From the NCBI RefSeq assembly GCF_001424875.1, contig NZ_LMCT01000067.1:306880-370879 (forward strand): a stretch of 64,000 nucleotides of DNA. Reading direction: 5' to 3'. This document shows, in pieces, positions 18,701 to 26,545 of this stretch. How positions within the stretch are numbered: the first letter of the stretch is position 1; every line of letters begins with the position of its first letter. A program made the translations under genes and the position numbers. The stretch is from Kitasatospora sp. Root107. Lineage in GTDB: Bacteria; Actinomycetota; Actinomycetes; Streptomycetales; Streptomycetaceae. The notes beneath the pieces are model-generated. The model was given only the letters and a program-made list of their open reading frames with translations. It ran no database searches and was not told where the DNA came from.

Positions 18701-19723
18701 ATCTCCGCCGGTGACTGGGCCGGTCAGGGACACCCCGGTCTCTGGGCGCGCAACTCCCTCAGCGGCGACCTGCGCGGCTACACCTTCACCACCGGTCTGG
18801 TGACCGAGAACGACGTCTTCGGCAGTCCCCTCGGGACCTTCCCGGCCATCACCAAGCTGGTCACGAACAACCTCATCGGGACCGGCATCAGCTCCACCAC
18901 CTGGCCCCGGGTCGGCTCCGAGGGAGACCTCACCGGCAGCGGCCACCCCACCCTGTGGGGCATCACCGCCGACAACCGGGTCCAGATCTGGACCGGTACG
19001 CCCACCACGAGCACCGTCACCCCCGGGGTCTACGTCGGCGCGAACGCCGGCACCGTCCTGAGCACCGCCCTCGGCGCGGACCAGTGGCCGCTCAGCGGTG
19101 CCGGCACCAACAACGGCATCGCGACCGACAGCAGCGGCCTCAACCGCGCCACCATCAACGGCAGCGTCACCTTCGCGGCCGACCACAAGGGCACCGCCAA
19201 CGGGGCCACCGTGCTCAACGGCAGCTCCTACCTCAAGACGGCCACCCCGTCGGTCGACACCAGGCTGGCCTACTCGGTGTCGGTCTGGGCGAAGATCAGC
19301 AACCTCGACAACTACCAGACCTTCGTCACCCAGAACGGCAGCGCGCGCGGCGCGTACTACCTCCAGTACTCCAAGGCGTTCAACGCCTGGGCCTTCGTCG
19401 CGCCGTCCAACGACAACATCTCGCCCGCCGCCTACTACGCCGCCTTCGCCTCCGCACCGCCCCAGACGGGTCAGTGGACCCACCTCACGGCCACCTACGA
19501 CCCGGCGACCAAGACCATGACGCTCTACGTCAACGGCAAGTTCGCCGCGGCCGGCTACAACCCCAACCCCACCCCGTGGAACGCGACCGGCGCGATGACC
19601 ATCGGCGCCGCCGCAACCACCGGCTACCCGGTCGACAACCAGGCCACCGGCGCCGTCAGTGATGTCCGGACCTACCCGTACGCGCTGACCCCGGATCAGG
19701 TGACCGCCATCTTCAACAGCTGA
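15785..19723 (+). CDS. Giant secreted LamG/FG-GAP-type protein, Rhs companion
   Basis: A 1,312-residue exported protein. TTG at 15785 has AGGGGA upstream and gives the signal sequence RRRHGAPSRALTVAAAFTVAASLAGPAAFA. Residues about 60-300 resemble the beta-rich N-terminal module common in secreted Rhs companions. Residues 330-520 (FYQFNTSPL..., Trp- and Cys-containing) look like a DNRLRE-type structural domain. FG-GAP-like stretches follow (VFGDVTGDSVPDILAADSGG, SAGDWAGQGHPGLW), and the last 200 residues are a LamG/concanavalin-A-like domain (WAKISNLDNYQTFV, WTHLTATYDPATKTMTLYVNG). It starts 234 bp from the Rhs gene in the opposite direction. Adhesion or toxin presentation is likely but inferred; no catalytic motif is seen. 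Confidence 0.85.
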   Translation: MNRRRRHGAPSRALTVAAAFTVAASLAGPAAFADSVSPLPSRSAVAEVDAQRTQERPPADDADRAIAKAKATGQRVAVDSLTTEFSETVATPEGHLALTSHPDQQRVRRDGSWVVLNADLAANADGSFSPKAAAGSLVLSKGGVGPLATMTSADGKKLALDAPFGLPAPTVSGDSLLYPSVAPDIDLKVTATKLGGLTTVLVVKTQAAAANPVLKTLHFDTVADGVTVNSDEAGNITATAADGKPRWIAPTPQMWDSSTGAAAAPRAKALAQASPGTSNASDKASGISTTAGPGAASKVARMPARTNGKGIDLTPSQDLLAHGTAPYFIDPAWVPWSTSANGWTWIQSAYPGTSNWNRTGGNDSDHPGVGICAYYPNGGSCSPSDTYRTFYQFNTSPLRGAVFHYATMNMQEYVSADWSCTNNYPLDLYVTSAISSGTTWSNQPWQVGSSLGRQWVGGSGHTNCYNNVPFSYNITGTLQSYGADHDTLTFGLYGDESNQYAFKRFIYQPSLYVEYDRAPNTPTNPAVSPAPKFVSPSQTYQACDNSGAGSWGWLGAGSDQSGAVTLNANVSSPTQGQLYSWSHIWDYSLSGSPDVDSGYSPLVGNGSNAPFTVKAGAIKDGHAYGFSIMASDQLPGTPWSGATSTCHFRVDTTPPVMTFPDTVSDPTKQFPPSGNGQTPQIYAGQTGAVPITAADPNPSGLNTSGLACLRWSWDPQLAGAAWQCGAAMPTGGQIPGITPGHWGTNILYTQAEDNAGNLSPIAPYAFYVPWNPNGPAPVFGDVTGDSVPDILAADSGGNLRAYTVPGNPMAKAPATVLAATQANTPASPVSDSWANYQLTHRGSLSGGKNVDDLIVHKPGAASLYFYKNPGNTYVPGTFDSHSLLEKPACDPALADCTGYAADWSTTLQIAASGDPLTTDLDTSKHFQNRTGLFTVETAPDGNGALWYYPEISDAVFGAPIKLTTTGWKNWELISAGDWAGQGHPGLWARNSLSGDLRGYTFTTGLVTENDVFGSPLGTFPAITKLVTNNLIGTGISSTTWPRVGSEGDLTGSGHPTLWGITADNRVQIWTGTPTTSTVTPGVYVGANAGTVLSTALGADQWPLSGAGTNNGIATDSSGLNRATINGSVTFAADHKGTANGATVLNGSSYLKTATPSVDTRLAYSVSVWAKISNLDNYQTFVTQNGSARGAYYLQYSKAFNAWAFVAPSNDNISPAAYYAAFASAPPQTGQWTHLTATYDPATKTMTLYVNGKFAAAGYNPNPTPWNATGAMTIGAAATTGYPVDNQATGAVSDVRTYPYALTPDQVTAIFNS

Positions 19724-19737
19724 CGGTCGAGCACATC

Positions 19738-19769
19738 CGAAGGGCGCCGACCGAGGTCGGCGCCCTTCG
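19738..19769. terminator. Bidirectional hairpin terminator
   Basis: CGAAGGGCGCCGACC and GGTCGGCGCCCTTCG form a perfect 15-bp stem with a 2-nt GA centre, between the stop of the LamG-type gene and the convergent small gene at 19792. Confidence 0.85.
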
Positions 19770-19791
19770 TGCTTTCGCAGCGTTCTCGAGG

Positions 19792-20091
19792 TCAGCTCTG
19801 CGCCTGCCAGGCCGCAAGGCCCTTCTTCAGATCCTCGGCCGTCATCACCGGCTGGATCTCGAACTCCGCGCCGAGCTCCTGGAAGAGCGGTTCCGCGATG
19901 CTGGGGAGCTGGGAACTCTCCTGCATGTCGAAGACGAAGGTGCAGTGCCTGCCGCCTTCGCCGGGGCCGAAGTAGGCCGCTTCGGGCTTGAGGCGTTCGA
20001 TCATGGATTCCACGATCTTCGCCAGCGTGCCGTCCTTGAGCGCCTCGTTCGAGGCCTGGGTGTCGAGGCGGGCTCTCAACATGACCCTCAT
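19792..20091 (-). CDS. Small hypothetical protein (about 100 residues)
   Basis: ATG at 20091 is supported by AAGGAG 8 nt upstream. The 99-residue product starts MRVMLRARLDTQASNEALKD and contains PEAAYFGPGEGGRHCTFVF and LFQELGAEFEIQPVMTAEDL. The alternating strand-helix pattern looks like a ferredoxin-like dimeric alpha-beta barrel, as in small DUF3303-type or muconolactone-isomerase-like proteins; this is a fold guess. It lies about 150 bp downstream of the cholesterol-oxidase-like gene in the same direction, with no obvious terminator between, so co-transcription is possible. Confidence 0.75.
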   Translation of the reverse strand: MRVMLRARLDTQASNEALKDGTLAKIVESMIERLKPEAAYFGPGEGGRHCTFVFDMQESSQLPSIAEPLFQELGAEFEIQPVMTAEDLKKGLAAWQAQS

Positions 20092-20248
20092 TGCACTCGC
20101 TCCTTCTGCGCACCACGACCGGCACGGTCCTGACCGCGCTCGCTTGGACCCGGTGACGTCCTGCTCAGGCTCTCCTCGGGAGGCAGGAGCGGCAACATCT
20201 CGTCCTCCATCAGTGCTGCCGTGACTACTGAGGGCGCCAGGGCCGCCG

Positions 20249-22081
20249 TCAGGCGCGGAGCAGTCCGTCCAGGAAGGTGTTGCCGAAGACCCGGTGCGGG
20301 TCGTGGCGGTCCAGGGTGGCGACCGCCTCGTCCCAGCCCGGGCGGCCGGCTGCGCGGAGGCTGTCGGGGATGGCGCGGCCGAGGACGTCCGGGTCGGCCC
20401 AGGCGGCGGTCTCGGTGAAGGCCCAGCCCTTGGACCACTCGACCCGGAGGCCGGCCCGGGTGCCGTCGAAGGTGCGCAGCAGGAACTGTTCGAGGTCGCG
20501 GCAGAACCGGTGCAGGCCGGGGGTGCCGGGCAGGCTGAGGATGTCGAGCCAGATGGCGGTGTCCCACTCGGGCTTGTCCGGGTGGGGTCGCAGGGCGGAG
20601 AGCAGGGCCGGCTGGGCGCCGGGGACGCCGGAGGCGGCCGGGGTGTCCAGGCCGGTGGCCCGGATCTCGACGGCTCCGTTGACCGGGTACTCACCGCGCT
20701 GCTGGTACTCCGTCAGCAGGCTCTGGTAGTAGGTGGCGAACTCGCTGACCACCCACTGGAGATCTGCGCGCCGGGCCAGCACCGCGTACCCGTTGGCGGT
20801 GACCCGCAGGGTGGTCGGCCGGACGTACTGGAGCAGTGCGCGGGAGGGGCCCCACAGGTCGGAGTGCAGGCCGTCCGCGAGCAGGTGGGTGAGCAGTTCG
20901 CCGGTGAGCAGGCTGCGCAGCAGGCCGGTGGAGAGCAGCACGTCGGTCAGGTCGCCGGTGAGGCCGATCTTCGTGATCAGGAACTGGAGTTGGCCGAAGG
21001 TGGGGGCCAGTCCCCAGGAGCCGGCGACCAGTTGGCCGGCCAGCTCGGCCACGGGCTTCGGGATGTTGTCGGAGAAGGGGTAGTTGTACGGCTCGGTGAC
21101 GGTGCGGGCGGCGAACGGACGGGTGGGGGTGACCCGCCAGGTCTTGAGCCAGGGGTGCGAGGTGAAGGCGTACCAGATCGCCTCGGCCCGGCCGTCCCGG
21201 TCGACGAAGTCGGCGAAGGTCCGGGTGCCGGACGTCCCTGGTGCGGCGAAGAGTTCGGTGGCCGGGACGTCGAGGCGGCTGACGCAGCGCAGGTTCCGGT
21301 CGGCGCCGACCCGGAGCACCACCTCGGTGAGGAAGGCCCGGCCCAGCTGGACCAGGAAGGCAGCGCTGTCGGCATCGGCCCGGTCGAACTCCCGGAGTAC
21401 GTACCGGCCTTGGGCTTCGTCCCAGACCACCGCGGTGAGCGAGGTGACCTGGTTGCTGAGCGAGCCGTAGCCGTGACCGGCCGGCAGGGTCTCGCCGGTG
21501 GCCGGCACGGCGGTGCCGTGGCCGCCGATGGCGAGTACGCCGCCGACGGTGAGATCGCCGGGCGCCGGACAGGCGGTGACGCCGAGGCCGTGACCGGCCA
21601 GCTGGGCGAGCAGGTCCTCCATCGAGGCGCCGGTCTGCACCCGGACGGTCGGGGCCCCGGCCACCGAACTCCCGGTCAGGGCAATGGCGGTGAGGTGCTG
21701 GGTGGTGTCGAGCAGCAGTACCTGGGCCGTGGCGGGGGTGCCGGGGGCGACGGTGAGCGGTGCCCAGCCGTGCCGGTGCCCCTGCGGACGCAGCCGCCAG
21801 CCTGCGGCGCGGGCCCAGTCGGCGAGCTCGGCGACCTGTTGCGGGCTGCTCGGTGCACAGACCCAGAGCGGGTCGGTACGGACCTCGCCGGCCCAGTTCT
21901 CGTACACCCGCTGGTAGGGCGTCACCCCGGCCGGGAGGGCGGCGGGCGCGGTGCCCACCGCCTGCGCGCTGTCCGGCCCGATGGTGCCACGCAGGAGCCA
22001 GGCGCCGCCGGCCCCGCCGAGTACGGCGAGTGCCTTACGCCGGGTCAGGCCGCTGTTGCTGTCGTGCTGTTGGTCTGCCAC
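20249..22081 (-). CDS. Tat-exported FAD-dependent oxidase, type II cholesterol oxidase-like
   Basis: A 610-residue flavoenzyme. Residues 11-45 carry a twin-arginine signal (SGLTRRKALAVLGGAGGAW). An FAD-binding type 4 (vanillyl-alcohol-oxidase fold) domain follows, with WVCAPSSPQQVAELADWARA and RPQGHRHGW; a His here is where type II cholesterol oxidases attach FAD covalently. GGVLAIGGHGTAVPATGE and YGSLSNQVTSLTAVV belong to the same domain. The remainder fits the cholesterol-oxidase substrate-binding domain, and HRVFGNTFLDGLL is the usual end of this oxidase class. Expected reaction: O2-dependent oxidation and isomerisation of 3-beta-hydroxysteroids outside the cell, giving H2O2. Substrate is inferred from family. 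It is divergent from the lanthipeptide regulator. Confidence 0.8.
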   Translation of the reverse strand: MADQQHDSNSGLTRRKALAVLGGAGGAWLLRGTIGPDSAQAVGTAPAALPAGVTPYQRVYENWAGEVRTDPLWVCAPSSPQQVAELADWARAAGWRLRPQGHRHGWAPLTVAPGTPATAQVLLLDTTQHLTAIALTGSSVAGAPTVRVQTGASMEDLLAQLAGHGLGVTACPAPGDLTVGGVLAIGGHGTAVPATGETLPAGHGYGSLSNQVTSLTAVVWDEAQGRYVLREFDRADADSAAFLVQLGRAFLTEVVLRVGADRNLRCVSRLDVPATELFAAPGTSGTRTFADFVDRDGRAEAIWYAFTSHPWLKTWRVTPTRPFAARTVTEPYNYPFSDNIPKPVAELAGQLVAGSWGLAPTFGQLQFLITKIGLTGDLTDVLLSTGLLRSLLTGELLTHLLADGLHSDLWGPSRALLQYVRPTTLRVTANGYAVLARRADLQWVVSEFATYYQSLLTEYQQRGEYPVNGAVEIRATGLDTPAASGVPGAQPALLSALRPHPDKPEWDTAIWLDILSLPGTPGLHRFCRDLEQFLLRTFDGTRAGLRVEWSKGWAFTETAAWADPDVLGRAIPDSLRAAGRPGWDEAVATLDRHDPHRVFGNTFLDGLLRA

Positions 22082-22258
22082 GCGCCGACGCTACCAACGG
22101 AGATCACGCCGCGAGGTGCTTTCGGCCCGCAGGATGTCGGGACTCCGACCGCATGTTGCGCGCGATCCGGGGGTCAGTGGAGGGATACTTCGTCAGGTTG
22201 GTACGACAGACCGAGGCGGCGGGTCTCTGCGGGAGACGTGCGCCGGGCGGGAGCGATC

Positions 22259-22864
22259 TTGATCCGCGTTCTTCTTGTCGAGGACACCGGCCTCATGCGC
22301 GGAGCCCTCACCGCCCTGCTGGCCAGGGAAGCGGACATCGAGGTCGTCGCGGAGGCGGGCGGGAACGGTTCGCTCATCGCCCGGGCGCTCTCGATCCGGC
22401 CCGATGTCGCCGTGATCGACGTCGACTGCCGGCGGGGCGAGCAGCTGTTTCTGGGCGGCCAGCTGTCGGCGCAGCTCCCGGAGTGCCGACTGTTCCTGGT
22501 CACCGGTTCGCAGCCGCCGGACGGCCTTCGGAGGGTGCTCGCCCAGGGCGTGCCGGGTCTCATCGGCAAGAACGCGCCCGCCGAGCAACTGGTCGAGGGC
22601 ATCCGGAAGGTGGTGGAGGGTCACCGGTACATCGACCCGGAGCTCGCCCTGCTGGCGATCGAGTCGTTGGAGAACCCGCTGACCTCGCGTGAACTGGAGA
22701 TCCTGCGGATCGCCGCCGAAGGCACTCCGACGGGCGAGATCGCCCTCCGGCTCTCACTCTCGGTGGGCACGGTCCGCAACCACCTGTCGGCGGTGGTCGG
22801 CAAGGTGGGTGCGCGGAACCGGGTCGATGCGATCCGGATCGTCCGGGAGTCGGGCTGGCTGTGA
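22259..22864 (+). CDS. NarL/LuxR-family response regulator, RamR/AmfR-like
   Basis: Start taken at TTG 22259 (IRVLLVEDTG) with GGGAG upstream; a GTG a few codons earlier is possible. 201 residues. The receiver domain has the acidic pair E8-D9, phospho-acceptor candidate D54 in VIDVD, and K in GLIGKNAP. The C-terminal LuxR helix-turn-helix reads LTSRELEILRIAAEGTPTGEIA then SVGTVRNHLSAVVGKVGARN. No partner kinase lies nearby, as for RamR, which activates the ramCSAB operon for SapB synthesis. Convergent position at the end of the ABC transporter gene is the same as in ram/amf loci. Its last 111 bp overlap the transporter gene on the other strand. Confidence 0.85.
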   Translation: MIRVLLVEDTGLMRGALTALLAREADIEVVAEAGGNGSLIARALSIRPDVAVIDVDCRRGEQLFLGGQLSAQLPECRLFLVTGSQPPDGLRRVLAQGVPGLIGKNAPAEQLVEGIRKVVEGHRYIDPELALLAIESLENPLTSRELEILRIAAEGTPTGEIALRLSLSVGTVRNHLSAVVGKVGARNRVDAIRIVRESGWL

Positions 22865-24601
22865 CAGATGGGGGAGGCCGGTGGACTCCCAGTGGCCGAC
22901 CAGGTCGCGGTAGAGGGCGGAGTCGGCGAGCAGTTCCTCGTGGGTGCCCAGCCGGGCCCGGTTGCCGTCCAGTACGAGGACCCGGTCGGCCCGTCGGGCC
23001 GAGCTGATCCGGTGGGCGAACACGATCAGGGTGCCGGGGCGGCGGGCGAAGGCCTCCTCGGCGACCGCTTCGGCGGCCGGGTCGAGGTGGCAGGTGGCCT
23101 CGTCCAGCAGGACCAGCCGGGTGGGCGGCAGGAACGCCCGGGCAAGGGCGACCAACTGCCGCTCACCGGCCGAGAGTTCCTGCAGGTCGAGCGGTGCGTC
23201 GCAGCCGCCGAGCCGCTCGACCAGTGGCCCCGCGCCGACGGCGCGGACGGCGGTGTCCACCTCCGCCGCAGTGGCCTCCGGCGCGAGATAGGTGACGTTC
23301 TCCCGGACCGTCCCGGCGAACACGTACGCCTCCTGGGGGATCAGCACGCGGTAGCGGGCCAGCAGCTCGGGTTCGCGGGTGTGCAGCGTACGGACCGGCA
23401 CGCCGCCGATCCGGACCTGCCCGGCCTGCGGTCCGAGCAGTCCGGCGGTCAGTGCGGCCAGCGTGGACTTCCCCGCGCCGCTCGGCCCCACCACGGCCAG
23501 GTGCTCACCCGGGCGGAGCAGCAGGTCGAGGTCCCGGATCACCGGCTCGGCGGACCCGGCGTAGCCGAAGGTCACGCCTCGCAGCTCCACCCCGGCCCCG
23601 TTCGGTGAGACCGGGGCCGTCGGCACCGGTGCAGAAGCTGGGACCGGCGGCAGCTCGGCCGCCTCGGCGATCCGGCCGAGCGAGACCACCAGCCACAGCC
23701 CGCTGCCGCCGAGCCCCCGGACGAACTCCTGCAGCGCCGGTTGCAGGCCCTGGGACAGGTAGACCACCGCTCCCAGGATCGCGCCGGCCGTCACACCGCT
23801 GCGCACCAGCCAGGGCGTAGCAGCCAGGATGAGCAGCAGCGGCACCCAGCCGCCGACGCCCAGGGCCGTGGTCCGCAGCGCGGTCAGCCGGGCCAGCGCC
23901 CGGGAGGCCGAAGCGGCGGCGTCGACCCGGGCACCGACCTGGGCGGCGACGCGTTCCTCGGCACCGCAGGCGGTCACGTCCCGCAGCCCGCCGGTGAGCG
24001 TGCCCGCGCTCTCGGCGAGGCGCTCGTCCGCCAGCACGACCGCCCGTTGCCGCCTGGCCATCGCCCGGAGCGCGGTGAGGAACAGCGCGAGCCCGACCAG
24101 CATCGGCGGCAGGACCAGCAGCAGCAGGGCCGGGTCCAGGCCGGCCAGCCCCAGCAGCACGCTCGCCGCCGTGATGACGAAGGTCTGTACGAACATGATC
24201 ACCGCGCCGTACGACTCCCGGACGATCTCCACGTGTTCGGTGAGGCGGGCCACCCCGGCGGTGTCGGCGGGTCCGCCCAGCCTGGCGGAGCGGTACAGCG
24301 TGCCGTTCGCGACGAAGGCGACCAGCTCGTCCCGCAGCGGCTCGACCACCGCGGCCAGGCAGAGCGCGACCTGCCGGGTGCCGAGGGCGCCGACCAGGGT
24401 GGCGCCCGCCAGCAGCCCCAGCCAGGCGAAGCCCTCGCCGACTCGCCCGGCCAGGAAGCCGTGGTCGACGGCGCGGGCGACGACCCAGCCCGAGAGCAGG
24501 ACCGGCACCGTCCGCACCAGGGTCCAGCCCGCGAGCCGCAGGAACTCCCGGCGCCGCCTGTGCAGCGCCGAGCGCAGCAGCCGACCGGCCGTCCTGTTCA
24601 C
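22754..24601 (-). CDS. ABC exporter half, RamB/AmfA-type (canonical ATPase site)
   Basis: GTG at 24601 overlaps the preceding stop as GTGA. The 615-residue protein has an N-terminal six-helix ABC exporter domain (LAGWTLVRTVPVLLSGWVVA, VFVITAASVLLGLAGL region) and a nucleotide-binding domain from about residue 330: Walker A GPSGAGKST, Q-loop VLIPQEAYVF, signature LSAGERQLVALARA, Walker B LVLLDEATCHLD, H-loop IVFAHRI. All catalytic residues are present. With the degenerate partner upstream it should form an asymmetric heterodimer exporting the lanthipeptide. The true ABC fold ends near GHWES; the final residues are translated from the reverse of the regulator gene and may be an extension without function. 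Confidence 0.9.
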   Translation of the reverse strand: MNRTAGRLLRSALHRRRREFLRLAGWTLVRTVPVLLSGWVVARAVDHGFLAGRVGEGFAWLGLLAGATLVGALGTRQVALCLAAVVEPLRDELVAFVANGTLYRSARLGGPADTAGVARLTEHVEIVRESYGAVIMFVQTFVITAASVLLGLAGLDPALLLLVLPPMLVGLALFLTALRAMARRQRAVVLADERLAESAGTLTGGLRDVTACGAEERVAAQVGARVDAAASASRALARLTALRTTALGVGGWVPLLLILAATPWLVRSGVTAGAILGAVVYLSQGLQPALQEFVRGLGGSGLWLVVSLGRIAEAAELPPVPASAPVPTAPVSPNGAGVELRGVTFGYAGSAEPVIRDLDLLLRPGEHLAVVGPSGAGKSTLAALTAGLLGPQAGQVRIGGVPVRTLHTREPELLARYRVLIPQEAYVFAGTVRENVTYLAPEATAAEVDTAVRAVGAGPLVERLGGCDAPLDLQELSAGERQLVALARAFLPPTRLVLLDEATCHLDPAAEAVAEEAFARRPGTLIVFAHRISSARRADRVLVLDGNRARLGTHEELLADSALYRDLVGHWESTGLPHLSQPARLPDDPDRIDPVPRTHLADHRRQVVADRAHRE

Positions 24602-26370
24602 GGTGCCCCTCCCGCCGTCACCGGCCCTGGTGTCACCGGTTCGAAGACGGCCCGGTACTCCGGATCCGCCCACAGCTCGCCGTGCGTCCCCTGCGAGCGG
24701 ACCCGGCCCCCGGCGAGCCAGACGACCAGCTCGGCCCGGGCGGCCGTGGACGCCCGGTGCGTCACGACCAGCCGGGTGCGGTCGGCCAGCGCGCCGGTGA
24801 GCACCCGGGTGATCTGATGCTCCGTCACGGTGTCCAGGCTGGCAGCGACATCGTCGAGCACGAGCACCCGCCCGGCCTGCAGGAACGCCCGCGCCAGCCC
24901 GACCCGCTGCACCTCCCCGCCGGACATCGGGGCCTCGCCGAGCGGGGTGCGGTAGCCGTCGGGCAGGTGCCGGATGAAGGTGTCCGCCCTGGCCGCCACC
25001 GCCTGGGCGCCCACCTCGTCCGCGGTGGGCGCCCGTGCTCCCAATCCGATCGCGTCGCCGATGGTCTCGCCGAGCAGCACCGGCCGTTCGAAGCCGTACG
25101 CCACCGCGCCCCGCAGCTCGGCACGGGCCAGCCGGCGCAGCGGTACGCCGTCGAGCAGCACCTCTCCCTCGTCCGGGTCCACCAGCCGCCCGGCCAGGGC
25201 GGCCAGCAGCGACTTACCGGCTCCGGACCGCCCCACCACGGCGATCAGGGCGCCGCCCGGCACGGTCAGGTCGAGCTTCTCCAGTACGGCGGCGCCGTCC
25301 GCGGCGCGCTTGGTCACCTGTCGGAACTCCAGCCGCCCGGCGCCGGTGGGGAGTTGCCCGGTGCCGTACCGGACGGGGGGCTCGTCGAGCACCGCGGCGA
25401 CCCGGGCGGCCGTCGCCCGGGCGAAGGCCAACTGGCCGGCGGCGGAGACGATCGAGCCGACCCCCATGGCCAGCAGCACGTACTCGCTCGCGGCGAGCAC
25501 CTGCCCCGGGGTGATCCGGCCCCGGCTGAGCTCGAAGCCGGCCACCGCCAGCACGGCGACCTCCAGCAACGGCACCACCAGGGCGTCCCGGGAGTTGACC
25601 CGGGCGACCGCCCGCCACATCCCCTGGCCGTACCGGTGCAGCTCGGGCAGTGGCACCAGCACCCGGCCGACCTCGCGCTCCACCGTTCCCGCGGCCGTCA
25701 CGGTCCGGATGCCGGCGAGGGCGTCGGTCAGCCGGGCGGCGATCCGGCCCTGCGCGTCGAAGTAGCGCTCGTTGAGGTCCGAGACGTCGCGGACGAAGGT
25801 GCGCACCAGGAGCACCACCAGCGGCATCCCGGCGAGGAAGGTGAGGCAGAGCCAGGGGTCGATGAGCGCCAGCGCGACCACGCCGCCGACCGGCGGGATC
25901 AGTTCGGTGACGGCCCAGACCAGGCCCGCGGTCGAACCCCCGGCCCGGGCGGTGTTGCCGACCAGACGGCTCACCAGGTCACCGGCGTCGAACCGTCGGG
26001 TGGCCCGGGGGCCGAGGTCCAGCACGTGCCGCAGCAGCCGGTGGCGAAGCCACGCGGTGGCACGGCTGTTGGCCACTCCGGCGGCGAGGTCGTCCGCCGC
26101 GTCGCACAGCACCAGGAGCGCGATCAGGACGGCGGAGAGGGTCAGCCAGAGCGCCGGGTCACTGTCGCCGAGCACGGCGTCCACGGTGCGGCCCATGACG
26201 GCCGGCAGCACGACGTAGACCCCGGCGAGCAGCACCGAAGCGGCGGTCAGGACGCCGACCCACGCCCCGCCCTGCCGGGCTGCCGCGAGCAGCAGGCGGT
26301 CTCGGCTGCGGTCCACCACTGGGCTGCGGTCCACCACTGGCCGGCTCCGTTCCTGGGAGGCGGAGGTCAT
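24598..26370 (-). CDS. ABC exporter half, RamA/AmfB-type (degenerate ATPase site)
   Basis: ATG at 26370 gives 590 residues. The N-terminus carries a tandem VVDRSP/VVDRSR repeat before the first membrane helix (GVLTAASVLLAGVYVVLPAV). The nucleotide-binding domain has Walker A GRSGAGKS, signature MSGGEVQRVGLARA, and H-loop VVTHRAS. The Walker B ends LVLDDV, so the catalytic Glu is Asp, and the Q-loop Gln is replaced (YGFERPVLL). This half therefore supplies a degenerate site, as in many heterodimeric exporters. Its stop overlaps the start of the second half (GTGA). It follows the precursor gene after a palindrome, matching the order C-S-A-B of ram operons. Confidence 0.9.
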   Translation of the reverse strand: MTSASQERSRPVVDRSPVVDRSRDRLLLAAARQGGAWVGVLTAASVLLAGVYVVLPAVMGRTVDAVLGDSDPALWLTLSAVLIALLVLCDAADDLAAGVANSRATAWLRHRLLRHVLDLGPRATRRFDAGDLVSRLVGNTARAGGSTAGLVWAVTELIPPVGGVVALALIDPWLCLTFLAGMPLVVLLVRTFVRDVSDLNERYFDAQGRIAARLTDALAGIRTVTAAGTVEREVGRVLVPLPELHRYGQGMWRAVARVNSRDALVVPLLEVAVLAVAGFELSRGRITPGQVLAASEYVLLAMGVGSIVSAAGQLAFARATAARVAAVLDEPPVRYGTGQLPTGAGRLEFRQVTKRAADGAAVLEKLDLTVPGGALIAVVGRSGAGKSLLAALAGRLVDPDEGEVLLDGVPLRRLARAELRGAVAYGFERPVLLGETIGDAIGLGARAPTADEVGAQAVAARADTFIRHLPDGYRTPLGEAPMSGGEVQRVGLARAFLQAGRVLVLDDVAASLDTVTEHQITRVLTGALADRTRLVVTHRASTAARAELVVWLAGGRVRSQGTHGELWADPEYRAVFEPVTPGPVTAGGAP

Positions 26371-26378
26371 GCAGGGGG

Positions 26379-26402
26379 CGGGGACACCCGCGGGTGACCC
26401 CG
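26379..26402 (-). terminator. Palindrome between precursor and transporter genes
   Basis: CGGGGACACCCG and CGGGTGACCCCG form a 24-bp near-perfect palindrome (one internal mismatch pair), located 15 bp after the precursor stop and 9 bp before the transporter start. In ram-type operons a hairpin at this place attenuates transport gene expression relative to the peptide; the same role is inferred here. No T-tract follows. Confidence 0.6.
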
Positions 26403-26416
26403 CCTTCTCGTCGGTG

Positions 26417-26545
26417 TCACAGGATCGACACCTTGCACAGGAGGCTCAGCGCGCTGTACCTGTTGTTACAGCCCTTGCTGGCCCGGCTGCCGGCCGGTGC
26501 ACCGCTGGGTTCGGGCGTGAGGCCCTGCAGTTCGAGGAGCGTCAT
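26417..26545 (-). CDS. Class III lanthipeptide precursor, RamS/AmfS-like, divergent basic core
   Basis: A 42-residue peptide whose ATG at 26543-26545 overlaps the synthetase stop as ATGA, with GGAGG 9 nt upstream. The leader begins MTLLELQGL, the LLxLQ motif recognised by class III LanKC enzymes. The predicted core starts near GSRAS (residue 19). It contains two Ser-x2-Ser-x2-Cys motifs, SRASKGC (20-26) and SALSLLC (31-37), each able to give a labionin or lanthionine ring, joined by NNRY and followed by a hydrophobic tail KVSIL. SapB, as I recall, has GSRASLLLC and SSLSITTC, with three residues before each Cys and a single Arg. Here the rings are one residue tighter and the core has four basic residues (R21, K24, R29, K38) and no acidic one. 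Confidence 0.85.
   Translation of the reverse strand: MTLLELQGLTPEPSGAPAGSRASKGCNNRYSALSLLCKVSIL

Noticed and set aside
17366..20125. Long reverse open frame opposite the LamG-type gene
   Set aside because: Low-complexity Gly/Val/Arg translation without a ribosome site or motif; the plus strand encodes recognisable domains.
20294..22260. Long plus-strand frame leading into the response regulator
   Set aside because: Only the last 201 codons look like a protein; the rest is antisense of the cholesterol-oxidase-like gene.
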